Positions 1-8,535 of a stretch of 64,000 nucleotides of DNA are shown piece by piece; positions within the stretch are counted from its first letter, which is position 1, and the number at the start of each line of letters is the position of its first letter. This DNA comes from Nocardia ninae NBRC 108245. GTDB taxonomy: Bacteria; Actinomycetota; Actinomycetes; Mycobacteriales; Mycobacteriaceae. The stretch is taken from the NCBI RefSeq assembly GCF_007990755.1, contig NZ_BJXA01000009.1, positions 1 to 64,000 of the forward strand, read 5' to 3'. A model generated the notes under the pieces. It was not told where the DNA came from. It worked only from the letters and a program-made list of their open reading frames with translations, and ran no database searches. The position numbers and the translations under genes are program-made.

Positions 1-273
1 CGCTCCCTCACTCTCCTGCTCCGACATTCTGGCAACAGACGCCGCAGTGTGCTGTGTAACAACCGTGGGCGTCAGCCTGCCATGAAGCCCGGGGGTTGCG
101 GCCCCCGCCTCCACTCTAGTTGGCGGGGGATACTGCCGCCGCCAGTCCACCCTATTGGCGACCAGCGTCAGCACGGTCATTCACTCATAACGTGAGCGTT
201 GCACTATTCGTTTCCGAATCGGGTTTTGCCCTCAGCGAACAACATTGTCCGAATCGGGCGCTCGCCGGGGGTG

Positions 274-1215
274 CTACCCGGTGAACGGCGGGATGAAACC
301 GCACGGCACGTCCTGCGGATGGGCCGGGTCGAGGGCGTTGAGCACGTACGCCGCGGCGCGTGGGCTGCCCGCGATGCCCGCGTGCTCGGAGAAGTCTGCC
401 CCGCAGCCGTCCTGGACCACGATATTCGTCACGTTCGGTCCGGGTACCAGCCCCGACGTGTAGGGCACGACGAGTTCGTCCAGGCGGGTGGCGATATTGG
501 TGTAGGTGACCGCCGGGTGATAGACACCGTCGGCGTTCAGCGCCCGCACGAAGTCCGAACCGGCAAAGACCTGGCGACAGGCCTGGCACAGCGAGCCGAC
601 CAGCGCGTCGAAGGCCGGTCCGGCGCCGAGGCGCTGGCTGAAGGCCGCGATCTCGGCGACGCCCGCGACGTTCGAGCCGAGCCACGGCGGCGCGATGGCG
701 ACCAGCTTGTCCACCTTCGCCGCGCCGCCGAGCCGTTTGACGAAGTAGTTGCCGATGAAATTGCCCTGCGAGTGACCGACGATGTCGACTTTCCGCGCGC
801 CGGTCGCGGCGAGCACCCGGTCCACGAAGGCGGCGAACTGGGGAGCGCTCTGTTCCATTGGCAACATGCCGCCGATGGCCGAGATGGGCCAGGGCAGGTC
901 GTAGGCACCGTAGGTCATCGCATACACGCAGTAGCCCTGATTGGCCAGCAGCGGTGCATATACACCCCAATTCGTCTGCGCCCCACCGCCGGTGCCGTGC
1001 GCGAGCACCACCGGGTTCGGATGCGCGGCGCTGGGCCGGCAGCTCCAGTCGTTGGCGCCGGGCAGCGAGCCGCCCGGCTGCGTCAGTTCGTTCGGGATAC
1101 CCGCGAAGAAGTTGTAGTCGACCGGATACCGCTCGGCCTGTGCGGGGCTCGCCGCGGCGATCCACAGCGCGGCCAGTACGAACAGGAGCAACGAAAAACC
1201 TGGGATACGCCGCAC
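274..1215 (-). CDS. secreted class 2 lipase (alpha/beta hydrolase)
   Basis: Predicted exported esterase/triacylglycerol lipase of 313 aa. A hydrophobic signal peptide covers roughly residues 5-27 and ends in an AxA site (SPAQA). The nucleophile elbow GHSQG places the catalytic Ser at residue 149, and an oxyanion HGTGGG stretch lies near residue 73. The overall pattern is that of the lipase class 2 fold (Streptomyces-type). The start is GTG, preceded at short spacing by GGAGG. A KstR-type palindrome sits just upstream of the start, which implies sterol/lipid-linked control. The substrate is not deducible from sequence. Confidence 0.88.
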   Translation of the reverse strand: MRRIPGFSLLLFVLAALWIAAASPAQAERYPVDYNFFAGIPNELTQPGGSLPGANDWSCRPSAAHPNPVVLAHGTGGGAQTNWGVYAPLLANQGYCVYAMTYGAYDLPWPISAIGGMLPMEQSAPQFAAFVDRVLAATGARKVDIVGHSQGNFIGNYFVKRLGGAAKVDKLVAIAPPWLGSNVAGVAEIAAFSQRLGAGPAFDALVGSLCQACRQVFAGSDFVRALNADGVYHPAVTYTNIATRLDELVVPYTSGLVPGPNVTNIVVQDGCGADFSEHAGIAGSPRAAAYVLNALDPAHPQDVPCGFIPPFTG

Positions 1216-1228
1216 GGGGCCTCCAAAT

Positions 1229-1244
1229 CTGGAACGTGTTCCAG
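1229..1244. promoter_or_regulatory. KstR-type operator
   Basis: The sequence CTGGAACGTGTTCCAG is an inverted repeat with 7-bp arms around a 2-nt centre. Its inner 14 bases fit the established KstR consensus TNNAACNNGTTNNA exactly. It lies 14 nt before the lipase start codon, so a bound repressor would overlap the promoter or ribosome-binding region. KstR itself is not encoded in this window, so control by KstR is inferred from the match. Confidence 0.75.
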
Positions 1245-1314
1245 AAAGTTACCGTGCAGCGTGTCCCAGGCGGGGTCTAGTCGCGAAACTGGTTGCGGCC
1301 GTTGACCTTTACCC

Positions 1315-1923
1315 CTACCGGTAGGTCGGGGCACCCGGCTGGCCGGGAAACTGTGCCGACTGGCCCGGGAAGTGACCCTGCGCCAGCTGCTGACCGGAGG
1401 CGGGCGCCGCCGCGGCGTTCGCCTTGCCCTGCTGCATACCGGACACGAAAAGCGCACCACAGAGCACCAGGAAGGCCAGCGTGTGCAGCACCGCCCGGAC
1501 GATGTTCCACCGGACCCAGGTGGCTTCGAAGTCGGCGCGGACCGCCGCCAGGTCAGCGATCTGAGACGGATCACCCGCGGCCATCAGCCGGTCGTTCAAC
1601 GGCACGTTCAGGCCGGAGGTGACCGCGAACGCAATGATGTTGATAGCCAAGCCGACCCCGATCCAGATCAACGTGGTGCGCTGATCCTTCCCCAAGTGCA
1701 GCGCCGCCGCCAGGATGGAGAAGCCGACGGTGCCGAGGAACCCGATCATGAAGACCGGATTGATGATGACCACGTTGATCTTCTGCATCACGTCGATCAT
1801 CGTGCGGTCGTCGGTCTGGTTCAGCGCAGGCATCACCGAGTTCGCGTAGCCGTAGAAAAGGCCCGCGATCAACCCGGTGGCCAGGATGGCCGCGACCAAG
1901 GTGATCAGGCGTGCGGCGGTCAT
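1315..1923 (-). CDS. DUF1772-type integral membrane protein
   Basis: Membrane protein of about 202 aa with four predicted transmembrane helices (near residues 5-27, 52-72, 82-102 and 135-155). The pattern resembles the DUF1772/anthrone-oxygenase-like family. The C-terminal ~45 residues are Ala/Gln/Pro-rich and probably disordered. An in-frame ATG lies 18 nt further upstream, but the start at 1923 is preferred because a full AGGAGG precedes it by 5 nt. The gene lies downstream of and in the same direction as the FHA-HTH gene. The function is unknown. Confidence 0.82.
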   Translation of the reverse strand: MTAARLITLVAAILATGLIAGLFYGYANSVMPALNQTDDRTMIDVMQKINVVIINPVFMIGFLGTVGFSILAAALHLGKDQRTTLIWIGVGLAINIIAFAVTSGLNVPLNDRLMAAGDPSQIADLAAVRADFEATWVRWNIVRAVLHTLAFLVLCGALFVSGMQQGKANAAAAPASGQQLAQGHFPGQSAQFPGQPGAPTYR

Positions 1924-2053
1924 AGTTCCTCCTGTGGACAATCCCGACCGGAGCCCTCATCGCTCCGGTTCGCTGGGTATCAGTCAAGCCGGTATCGACA
2001 CGGCTCTCCATGGCCGAGACACTCGGCCGCCTAAGCGATCGTCTACCGGAGCG

Positions 2054-2680
2054 TCACAGGTCCCGGTCGGAGATGAGTCCGCTCTGGATCGCCAGGAAGG
2101 CGAGCCGGACCCGCTTCGCGTTCTGCGGCAGGTCCTCGACGCCGAACTTGGCGAACAGCGCGCGCAGGTGCGTCTTGATCGCGTCGACACTGAGGAAAAG
2201 TTCCTCGGCTATCTGCTGATTGGAAGCGGGCGTCGCGAAGGCCGCGCCGTTCTTGTACGGACGGCACAGCGCGATCAGCACCGAACGCTGAGTCTCGGTG
2301 AGCTGACGGAAGTTGGGCGGCACCGTCCCACTGGAGACACGGGTGATGTCGTCGGCCACCCCGCCGAAATCGTGAAAGGACACCCGCGAGGTGCCGACCC
2401 GGATGACGTCGCCTGCCATCAGCCTGCGCCTGCCGACCAGACGGTCGCCGTTGACGAAAGTGCCGTTGCGCGAAAGCCCGTCGTCCACGATGGTCCACTG
2501 GGCGCCGAGATATTCGATCGCGGCGTGCAGCCTGGACACCTCGGCGTCCCACGGCAGCGCGAGGTCGGCCTGCGGGGAGCGCCCGATCGTCACCCGCTCC
2601 CGCTCGGCGGAGAGCATGAGTTCCTGCTGGCGACCCGTGTCATCTTGGAATCGCAAAAATGATCCGACGAATCCAGTCAC
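2054..2680 (-). CDS. FHA domain protein with C-terminal helix-turn-helix
   Basis: Roughly 208-aa regulator joining a forkhead-associated (phosphothreonine-binding) domain to a DNA-binding tail. The FHA core shows IGRS, SRLHA and SRNGTFVNG, the usual phosphopeptide-contact loops. The C-terminal part (NQQIAEELFLSVDAIKTHL) reads as a LuxR/sigma-4-like helix-turn-helix. The start is uncertain: GTG at 2680 with an upstream GAGG is used here, while ATG at 2704 and a start at 2794 are also in frame. The domain pairing suggests a transcription regulator switched by a Ser/Thr kinase, which is an inference. Confidence 0.8.
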   Translation of the reverse strand: MTGFVGSFLRFQDDTGRQQELMLSAERERVTIGRSPQADLALPWDAEVSRLHAAIEYLGAQWTIVDDGLSRNGTFVNGDRLVGRRRLMAGDVIRVGTSRVSFHDFGGVADDITRVSSGTVPPNFRQLTETQRSVLIALCRPYKNGAAFATPASNQQIAEELFLSVDAIKTHLRALFAKFGVEDLPQNAKRVRLAFLAIQSGLISDRDL

Positions 2681-2841
2681 TGCGCAGATACCTCGCCTCT
2701 CCATACCGTCAGTGACCGTCGCACGTTTCCATGGTGCCGCGTCCCGGAACCACGAGCAAGATCGATCCGCGCGCCACTTCTCCCAGCGTGTCATCGCGCG
2801 GCGCGGTTATATCAGCAGCCTATGAGCCACCGGAGAAAGAG

Positions 2842-2883
2842 AAAACCGCCGCCCCGGCGTCGCACGATTCGCTGGGACGGCGG
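2842..2883 (-). terminator. rho-independent terminator of lsr2
   Basis: Read on the minus strand, a 10-bp stem including one G-U wobble (arms 2874-2883 and 2846-2855) is followed by TTTT. It begins about 15 nt after the lsr2 stop codon and separates lsr2 from the FHA gene. Confidence 0.7.
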
Positions 2884-2898
2884 CTGAAAAATATGAAA

Positions 2899-3258
2899 CT
2901 AACCCTTCGCGGCCTTGTTGTACGCATCGGTGATGTCGGCGGAGATACGCCCCCGCGCGGACACCTTGTGTCCATTCCGACGAGCCCACTCGCGAATTGC
3001 TGCACTTTGTTCCCGGTCGATCGAGACCCGACTCTTCGGGGCACCCGTCGCGGTCGCAGCGGCCTTGGTCCGGCGGCGGCCACTCACGCGACGCGCGCTC
3101 GAAACCCACTCCTCCAGCCCGTCACGCAGCTTCGCGGCATTCGCCGACGACAGGTCGATCTCGTACGAAACACCGTCGATCGCAAACTCGATGGTCTCGT
3201 CCGCGATGGACTCACCATCGACATCGTCGATCAGGCTAACGGTGACCTTCTTTGCCAT
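2899..3258 (-). CDS. lsr2: Lsr2 nucleoid-associated xenogeneic silencer
   Basis: H-NS-like actinobacterial DNA-bridging protein, 119 aa (112 aa in M. tuberculosis). The N-terminal dimerisation domain begins [15 protein letters not shown]. The C-terminal DNA-binding domain has REWARRNG followed by the AT-hook-like core ARGRIS, whose RGR inserts into the minor groove of AT-rich DNA. The upstream in-frame extension to 3396 is rejected because it is not Lsr2-like. The AT-rich 115 nt between this gene and lysS probably hold the promoter and could carry autoregulatory Lsr2 sites. Adjacency to lysS is conserved with mycobacteria. Confidence 0.96.
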   Translation of the reverse strand: MAKKVTVSLIDDVDGESIADETIEFAIDGVSYEIDLSSANAAKLRDGLEEWVSSARRVSGRRRTKAAATATGAPKSRVSIDREQSAAIREWARRNGHKVSARGRISADITDAYNKAAKG

Positions 3259-3373
3259 GAGATGAACGTCCTCTCGAAATCGTGCGACCCGCATACTAGG
3301 CCGATTACCCGAGGCAAGAATACCTCGAATTCCAAATTTTCCAAGACGAGGCCGAGATTTTGCAATCAGCCGG

Positions 3374-4930
3374 TCAGCGAGTGACCGGCCGCACAATTGG
3401 GAACAGTATTGTTTCCCGGATTCCGAGACCCGTCAACGCCATCAACAGACGATCGATTCCCATACCTGTGCCGGTGGTCGGCGGCATGCCGTGCTCCATC
3501 GCGGCAAGGAAGTCCTCGTCCAGCGCCATCGCTTCGTCGTCGCCTTGCGCGGCCAGTCGCGCCTGATCCACGAAGCGCTCGCGCTGGATCACCGGATCGA
3601 CCAACTCCGAATAGCCAGTAGCCAACTCGAAGCCACGGACATAGAGGTCCCACTTCTCGGTGACCCCGGCCTTGGTGCGATGTTGCCTGGTGAGCGGTGA
3701 GGTCTCCACCGGGAAGTCACGCACGAAAGTCGGCGCGTACAGCTTGTCGCCGTACTGGTGTTCCCAGAGTTCCTCGACGAGTTTGCCGTGGCCATAGCCC
3801 TTGTCCTCGGGAATTTCCAGACCGACCCGATCGGCGAGCGCACGCAATTCGGCTATCGACGTTTCCGGTGTCACGGACACGCCGAGGGCGTCGGAGAGCG
3901 ACGGGTACATCTCGACGGTCGCCCACTCGCCACGCAGGTCGTATTCGGTGCCGTCGGCCAGCGTCACCACCTGGGTGCCGAACACCTCCTGGGCCACTTC
4001 CTGGACCAATTCCCGGGTCATCCGGGCCGAGTCGTCGTAGGTGCCGTACGCCTCATAGGTTTCCAGCATCGCGAACTCGGGGGAATGCGTGGAGTCCGAA
4101 CCCTCGTTGCGGAAGTTCCGGTTGATCTCGAAGACCTGCTCCAGCCCGCCGACCACGCAGCGCTTCAGGAACAGCTCGGGCGCGATACGCAGGTAGAGAT
4201 CGATATCCAGGGCATTGGAATGAGTGACGAACGGCCGGGCCGCCGCGCCGCCGTGCAGCGTCTGCAGCATCGGCGTCTCCACCTCGAGGAAACCACGGCG
4301 CTCGAGCGCATTGCGCATCGCACGCACCACCGCGATCCGGGTGCGCGCCATTTCCCTGGCTTCCGGGCGCACGATCAGATCGACATAGCGCTGCCGAACC
4401 CGCGACTCCTCGTTCATCTCCTTGTGCGCCACCGGCAGCGGCCGCAGCGACTTGGCCGCCATGAACCAGGAATCGGCCATGACGCTCAATTCTCCGGTCC
4501 GCGACGAGATCACCTCGCCGTGCACGAAAACGAAGTCACCGAGGTCGACATCGGCCTTCCAGGCCGCGAGCGCGTCGGCGCCGACACCGTTCAAGCTGAT
4601 CATCGCCTGCAGCTTGGTGCCGTCACCCTCCTGCAGCGTCGCGAAACACAGCTTGCCGGTATTACGCATGAATATGACGCGACCAGCGACACCCGCCTGC
4701 AGCCCGGTCTGGGTGTCCGGGGCAAGATCCGGATATGCGGCGCGAATTTCGGCGAGGGTATGCGTGCGGGGCACGACCACGGGATAGGCGTCGCCGCCGT
4801 CCGCGAGCAGCCGCTCCCGCTTCTCCTTGCGAATCCGTATCTGTTCGGGTGCGTCGTCGGCGTCGGACGCCACGGCAGGCCGCGAATCCGATGCGGGATC
4901 GCTGGACGAGGGAGTGTTGGTGGTGCTCAC
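3374..4930 (-). CDS. lysS: lysyl-tRNA synthetase, class II
   Basis: Charges tRNA-Lys with lysine in the cytosol. About 518 aa with an N-terminal OB-fold anticodon-binding domain ([15 protein letters not shown]) and a class II catalytic core: motif 2 in [15 protein letters not shown] and motif 3 in [15 protein letters not shown]. The sequence is closely similar throughout to mycobacterial LysS1. A GTG start (protein MSTTN...) is preferred over an ATG 9 nt upstream by analogy with relatives. The acidic ~30-residue N-terminal extension is variable in the family. The gene is followed leftward by lsr2. Confidence 0.96.
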   Translation of the reverse strand: MSTTNTPSSSDPASDSRPAVASDADDAPEQIRIRKEKRERLLADGGDAYPVVVPRTHTLAEIRAAYPDLAPDTQTGLQAGVAGRVIFMRNTGKLCFATLQEGDGTKLQAMISLNGVGADALAAWKADVDLGDFVFVHGEVISSRTGELSVMADSWFMAAKSLRPLPVAHKEMNEESRVRQRYVDLIVRPEAREMARTRIAVVRAMRNALERRGFLEVETPMLQTLHGGAAARPFVTHSNALDIDLYLRIAPELFLKRCVVGGLEQVFEINRNFRNEGSDSTHSPEFAMLETYEAYGTYDDSARMTRELVQEVAQEVFGTQVVTLADGTEYDLRGEWATVEMYPSLSDALGVSVTPETSIAELRALADRVGLEIPEDKGYGHGKLVEELWEHQYGDKLYAPTFVRDFPVETSPLTRQHRTKAGVTEKWDLYVRGFELATGYSELVDPVIQRERFVDQARLAAQGDDEAMALDEDFLAAMEHGMPPTTGTGMGIDRLLMALTGLGIRETILFPIVRPVTR

Positions 4931-5000
4931 ATCCAACAACCCTAGCGTGCACCGGAAATCGTTTTGCGGCCCGCCCGGCCTAGCTCACGGAGTAACGAAT

Positions 5001-5019
5001 CGGTCTCGGCGCGAGACCG
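5001..5019. terminator. perfect hairpin downstream of rhodanese gene
   Basis: A perfect 8-bp stem with a 3-nt loop (CGGTCTCG-GCG-CGAGACCG) lies in the 195-nt gap between the rhodanese stop and lysS. There is no long T-run. A terminator role for the cysteine dioxygenase/rhodanese operon is inferred from position. Confidence 0.45.
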
Positions 5020-5134
5020 CTTTGCCCGCCGGATTTGCGCGGACCGTAATCACCCTGAATAGCGAGCATGCATCGATGGGCGCACGAAACCGACTGTGCG
5101 ACCTGATGATTCGAGATGGAAGCGTTGCCGCCAA

Positions 5135-5569
5135 TTACAGCGAGGCGAGCGCGTCCACCTCGCGCGCGAAGTGCGGCGCCCGGATTCCGATGTGCAGTAG
5201 ACCCGCCGCCTTCAATGCGTGATAGCCGCCCACCAGATCGGTCGCCCGGTGCAGCCCGAGTTGCTGCAGCGCGGCCGCGGCGAGGCTGGAGGTATAGCCC
5301 TCGGAGCAGGCGATGATCCATTCCACATCATGATCGGTGGCCAGCGCCAAACGGGCCGAACTGGTCGGATCGAGCCGCCATTCCAGCACATTCCGCTCGA
5401 TCACCAGCGCACCCGGCAACGCGCCTTCGCGCACCCGCTGGGCCTGCGGCCGGATGTCCACCAGAATCGCGCCCCTGGCGAGCGCCTTCGGCAATTCGAA
5501 GGCATAGATCCGGTTCAGCTGGGCGCGCGCGTTGTCCAGCATCTGGTCGATGGTCAAACGTTCGCTCAT
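5135..5569 (-). CDS. rhodanese-like sulfurtransferase
   Basis: Single-domain rhodanese of 144 aa, predicted to carry sulfane sulfur as a cysteine persulfide. The active-site loop CSEGYTSS puts the catalytic Cys at residue 88. The CH2A-like segment VDIRP near residue 40 is typical. Its ATG overlaps the stop of the upstream cysteine dioxygenase gene by one base (TAATG), so the two are co-translated. Pairing with cysteine oxidation suggests a job in cysteine sulfur disposal or persulfide handling. Confidence 0.9.
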   Translation of the reverse strand: MSERLTIDQMLDNARAQLNRIYAFELPKALARGAILVDIRPQAQRVREGALPGALVIERNVLEWRLDPTSSARLALATDHDVEWIIACSEGYTSSLAAAALQQLGLHRATDLVGGYHALKAAGLLHIGIRAPHFAREVDALASL

Positions 5570-6192
5570 TACATATCACCTTCGGGCTGGTCGGTGAGAA
5601 CAGTTCGGGTGCGCCGCAGGGTGCCGTGGCCGGTGACCTCGTAATAGGACATGGCGGTGAGCGGCGGAGAATAGGCGTGCACGCTGAGCGTGGGTTCGAG
5701 CAGTGCGGGATCCAATGGCGCGTCGATGGCGCTGTCGGCCACCGAATGCGCCGGGGCACGCATCACGTCGTGCACCCAGCCGATCGGGAACGACGCTTGA
5801 TCGCCCGCGCCGAGGACCCGGCGGCGCAGTTCGGTTCCGTTCCAGCGGAATTCGGAAAGAGCGCCGCTGAGTACGGTCAGGGCGCCGAGCGAGCCTGCGT
5901 GGTCGTGCAGTTCGGTCGATTTCCCCGGTGTCCAGCTGATCAGCCAGACATCCACTTCGTCGTCGGTGAGCAGGCGGGCCGCCCAGCGTTCATCGGAGGG
6001 CCAAATGCCGTCGGCCGGGAGGAGGTGGTCGTAGCGTCCGGCCAGCACGTCCTCGGCGCCTTCATCGGTCAGTCGCAATAAATCGGCGGGACGCAGACGC
6101 GTCGGCAATGCGGAGGCCACGGCACGGTCCAGCGGCGGGCTTGCCGAAAAGGCATCCCGGGCTGAGGAAAGGGAGAGAACGGAAGAACGCAT
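5569..6192 (-). CDS. cysteine dioxygenase (cupin)
   Basis: Predicted non-haem iron enzyme oxidising L-cysteine to cysteine sulfinate, 207 aa. The cupin metal ligands are visible as His96 and His98 (ELHDHAGS) and His141 (GWVHDV), the bacterial type I CDO pattern. The start is supported by TGGAG about 8 nt upstream. It leads an operon with the rhodanese gene. The pair sits between coaX and lysS, a position without CDO in the M. tuberculosis locus as I recall it. The upstream leader contains alternative hairpins and a Cys-containing small ORF. Confidence 0.9.
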   Translation of the reverse strand: MRSSVLSLSSARDAFSASPPLDRAVASALPTRLRPADLLRLTDEGAEDVLAGRYDHLLPADGIWPSDERWAARLLTDDEVDVWLISWTPGKSTELHDHAGSLGALTVLSGALSEFRWNGTELRRRVLGAGDQASFPIGWVHDVMRAPAHSVADSAIDAPLDPALLEPTLSVHAYSPPLTAMSYYEVTGHGTLRRTRTVLTDQPEGDM

Positions 6193-6218
6193 GAGCGAAT
6201 CTCCAGGAGGTTGCGAAC

Positions 6219-6269
6219 GGTCGAGGGCGATAGTCAGCCTCGATCGGTCGAGGCCAGGTCAGCCTCGAC
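6219..6269 (-). promoter_or_regulatory. tandem alternative hairpins in the cysteine dioxygenase leader
   Basis: Two copies of TCGAGGCTGAC and two copies of CCTCGAC alternate in this stretch. One hairpin is perfect (8-bp stem, 6247-6254 with 6262-6269). A second has 6-7 bp (6220-6226 with 6238-6244). Because the repeats are near-identical the arms can swap partners, which is the architecture expected of an attenuator. It ends about 27 nt before the CDO start codon. Confidence 0.5.
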
Positions 6270-6320
6270 AACACTCCTGGGTGCGCACGCGGAAATACAC
6301 AGCGGTGAGTGTAGCAGCAT
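6234..6320 (-). CDS. candidate Cys-containing leader peptide
   Basis: Small ORF of 28 codons (MLLHSPLCISACAPRS...) reading into the hairpin region and ending inside it, 41 nt before the CDO start. It has Cys at positions 8 and 12. The CxSAC segment resembles the cysteine-bearing C-termini of actinobacterial leader peptides found before sulfur genes. An overlapping frame starting GTG near 6355 is even richer in Cys (CRYCARCCYTHRC) but runs on into CDO in another frame. Translation is unproven. Confidence 0.4.
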   Translation of the reverse strand: MLLHSPLCISACAPRSVVEADLASTDRG

Positions 6321-6344
6321 CTCGCGCAGTACCGGCAAGCACCG

Positions 6345-7142
6345 TCAGACACCACCCTTGCGGCGCTGGTTTCGCTCGTATACGAGACGCAGGCCGGTGA
6401 GAGTCAGATAGGGGTCGTGATCATCGATGGTCTCCGATTCCGGCACGATCAGCGCCGCGCTCGGGCCCGTCGCGACCACCGCGACGTCACTGCCGGCAAA
6501 CGCCTCGAATTCGTCGCGAATGCGGTCGATCAGCCCGTCCACCATGCCGGCGAAACCGAAAACCGCACCGGACTGCATGGCTTCCATACTGTTCTTACCG
6601 AGCACCGAACGCGGCCTTGCCAGCTCGACGCGGCGCAGCGCACTGCGCTCCACCAGGGCTTCGGTCGATATCTCCACACCGGGGGCGATGATGCCGCCGA
6701 GGAACTCCCCTTTGGCCGAAACCAGGTCGACACAGATCGCGGTACCGAAATCGATAACGATCGCAGGCGACGAATAGTGCTGATAGGCGGCGAGACAGTT
6801 CACGATCCGGTCCGCGCCCACCTCTTTCGGGTTGTCCACCAGCAGCGGAATACCCGTGCGCACGCCCGGCTCCACCAGCACGTGCGGCACATTGCCCCAA
6901 TACTGGGTCAGCATCGTGCGCAGTTCCCGCAGCACCGGCGGCACCGTGGCCAGCGCGGAAACTCCGATCACCTCGTCGAGTTGTGCGCCGATCAGGCCAC
7001 GCACCTGCATGGCGAATTCGTCGGCGGTCAGCAGCGGATTGGTGTGGATCCGCCAGTGCCGCACCAGTTTCGAATGCGCGCCGCTGCCCGAGAACAGGCC
7101 GAGCACAATACTGGTATTGCGGACGTCGATGGTCAGCAGCAT
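6345..7142 (-). CDS. coaX: type III pantothenate kinase
   Basis: Phosphorylates pantothenate, the first step from vitamin B5 to CoA. 265 aa, ASKHA fold. The N-terminal phosphate loop is DVRNTS (the mycobacterial orthologues also have DVRNT instead of DVGNT). The [20 protein letters not shown] block and GGIIAPG are family hallmarks. The gene follows panD by 16 nt in the same direction and closes the panC-panD-coaX pantothenate/CoA run, as in mycobacteria. Confidence 0.95.
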   Translation of the reverse strand: MLLTIDVRNTSIVLGLFSGSGAHSKLVRHWRIHTNPLLTADEFAMQVRGLIGAQLDEVIGVSALATVPPVLRELRTMLTQYWGNVPHVLVEPGVRTGIPLLVDNPKEVGADRIVNCLAAYQHYSSPAIVIDFGTAICVDLVSAKGEFLGGIIAPGVEISTEALVERSALRRVELARPRSVLGKNSMEAMQSGAVFGFAGMVDGLIDRIRDEFEAFAGSDVAVVATGPSAALIVPESETIDDHDPYLTLTGLRLVYERNQRRKGGV

Positions 7143-7158
7143 GTCCGGCGCGGCCCGA

Positions 7159-7578
7159 TCAGGCCAGCGACAGGGAGCGCGGCGAAGTCAGCCCGGAGCC
7201 TTCGGGAGCGTGCGCCGGATCGGAGCCGAGTTCGATCGGGCGATTGCGCTCGTCCACGAAAACGACCTTCGGGTCGTATTCGGCGATTTCCTGCTCGTTC
7301 AGCTGGCCATAGGCGATCAGGATGACCAGATCGCCGGGGTGGACCAAATGGGCGGCGGCGCCGTTGATGCCGATCACGCCGGATCCGCGTTCGCCTGCGA
7401 TGACATAGGTCTCCAGGCGGGCGCCGTTGTCGATGTCGACGATGCAGACCTGCTCACCTTCGAGCAGATCGGCGGCGTCGAGCAGATCCTGGTCCACCGT
7501 CACCGAGCCGACGTAGTGCAGGTCGGCGTGGGTCACCGTGGCACGGTGGATCTTCGACTTCATCATGGTGCGCAGCAT
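7159..7578 (-). CDS. panD: aspartate 1-decarboxylase
   Basis: Makes beta-alanine for pantothenate. 139 aa zymogen that self-cleaves between Gly24 and Ser25 (YVGSVTVD) to give the pyruvoyl cofactor. The [17 protein letters not shown] start and [10 protein letters not shown] segment are typical. The ~20-residue C-terminal tail beyond the core is of the kind seen in actinobacterial PanD. The gene lies 27 nt after panC, in the order panC-panD-coaX. Confidence 0.96.
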   Translation of the reverse strand: MLRTMMKSKIHRATVTHADLHYVGSVTVDQDLLDAADLLEGEQVCIVDIDNGARLETYVIAGERGSGVIGINGAAAHLVHPGDLVILIAYGQLNEQEIAEYDPKVVFVDERNRPIELGSDPAHAPEGSGLTSPRSLSLA

Positions 7579-7605
7579 TGCGTCGGCCTTTCGTTGGTGA
7601 GTCGC

Positions 7606-8535
7606 CTAGGCAGGCTGGGAGATCCGCTCGGCGGAGACGTTGGGGTGGCCGTCGATCGGCGCGCCGAGGGTGACGGCAACGTTGTCGATCAGCCGGGTCG
7701 GGCCGACCCTGGCGGCGACGAGCAGCCGGGCGTTGCCGGTCGCCGGGGCGGGTTCGAGAGTGGTGGAACGCAATTCGAGGTAGTCGACCTCGATGCCTGG
7801 CACCGCGTCGAGCACCTGGTGGGCCGCGGCGAGCACCGCGTCCGGGCCGAGGCCGCCCGCATGCCTGCCCGCGGCCAGCGCCGCCGACAGGCCGAGCGCC
7901 GATTCCCGCTGTGCCGCATCGAGAAACCGATTGCGCGAGGACAAGGCCAGGCCGTCGTGCTCGCGCACGGTGGCCACCGCCTTGACCTTCACGTCGAAGT
8001 TCAGATCACGGACCATCTGCCGGATCAGCGTGAGCTGCTGGTAGTCCTTCTCGCCGAAGTACACCTCGGTCGGCCGCGCGATCTGCAGCAGCTTCGCGAC
8101 CACGGTCAGCATGCCCGCGAAATGCGTCGGCCTGCTGGCACCTTCGAGCTCGGCGCCGATCGGACCCGGCTGCACGGTGGTGCGCGGACCGTCCGGATAC
8201 ATCTCGGCCACGCTCGGCGCGAACACCAGCCCGACCCCCTCCGCGCGCAGCAATTCGACGTCGGCGTCGAGGGTGCGCGGATATTTGTCGAGGTCCTCGT
8301 TCGCGCCGAACTGCAAGGGATTCACGAAGATCGAGACGATGACGACCTGATTGTTCTTCTTGGCCAGCCGCACGATCTCCAGATGGCCCTCGTGCAGTGC
8401 ACCCATCGTCGGCACCAGTGCGACGGTACGGCCGACGCCGCGCAGTGCGGTGGACACCTGGGTGAGCACGGCGGGATCGTGGTGCACGGTCAACTCGCCG
8501 GGCTGATAAGCGCCGCGCAATTTCGGGTCGAACAT
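7606..8535 (-). CDS. panC: pantothenate synthetase
   Basis: ATP-dependent ligation of pantoate and beta-alanine, cytosolic dimer. 309 aa. The nucleotide-binding HxGH variant is [10 protein letters not shown], the pantoate-site segment is FVNPLQFG, and the KMSKS-like loop is LSSRNRFL. Its ATG overlaps the stop codon of the DUF2520 gene by one base (TGATG), indicating translational coupling. Confidence 0.96.
   Translation of the reverse strand: MFDPKLRGAYQPGELTVHHDPAVLTQVSTALRGVGRTVALVPTMGALHEGHLEIVRLAKKNNQVVIVSIFVNPLQFGANEDLDKYPRTLDADVELLRAEGVGLVFAPSVAEMYPDGPRTTVQPGPIGAELEGASRPTHFAGMLTVVAKLLQIARPTEVYFGEKDYQQLTLIRQMVRDLNFDVKVKAVATVREHDGLALSSRNRFLDAAQRESALGLSAALAAGRHAGGLGPDAVLAAAHQVLDAVPGIEVDYLELRSTTLEPAPATGNARLLVAARVGPTRLIDNVAVTLGAPIDGHPNVSAERISQPA

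Noticed and set aside
1-27. Possible start (ATG at 27, minus strand) of a gene lying left of the window
   Set aside because: Only nine codons are visible and no ribosome site is clear, so it cannot be supported.
199-1305. 368-codon plus-strand frame opposite the lipase gene
   Set aside because: It is a mirror frame of a well-supported gene with signal peptide and GHSQG; such long antisense frames are common at high GC, and it has no domain features.
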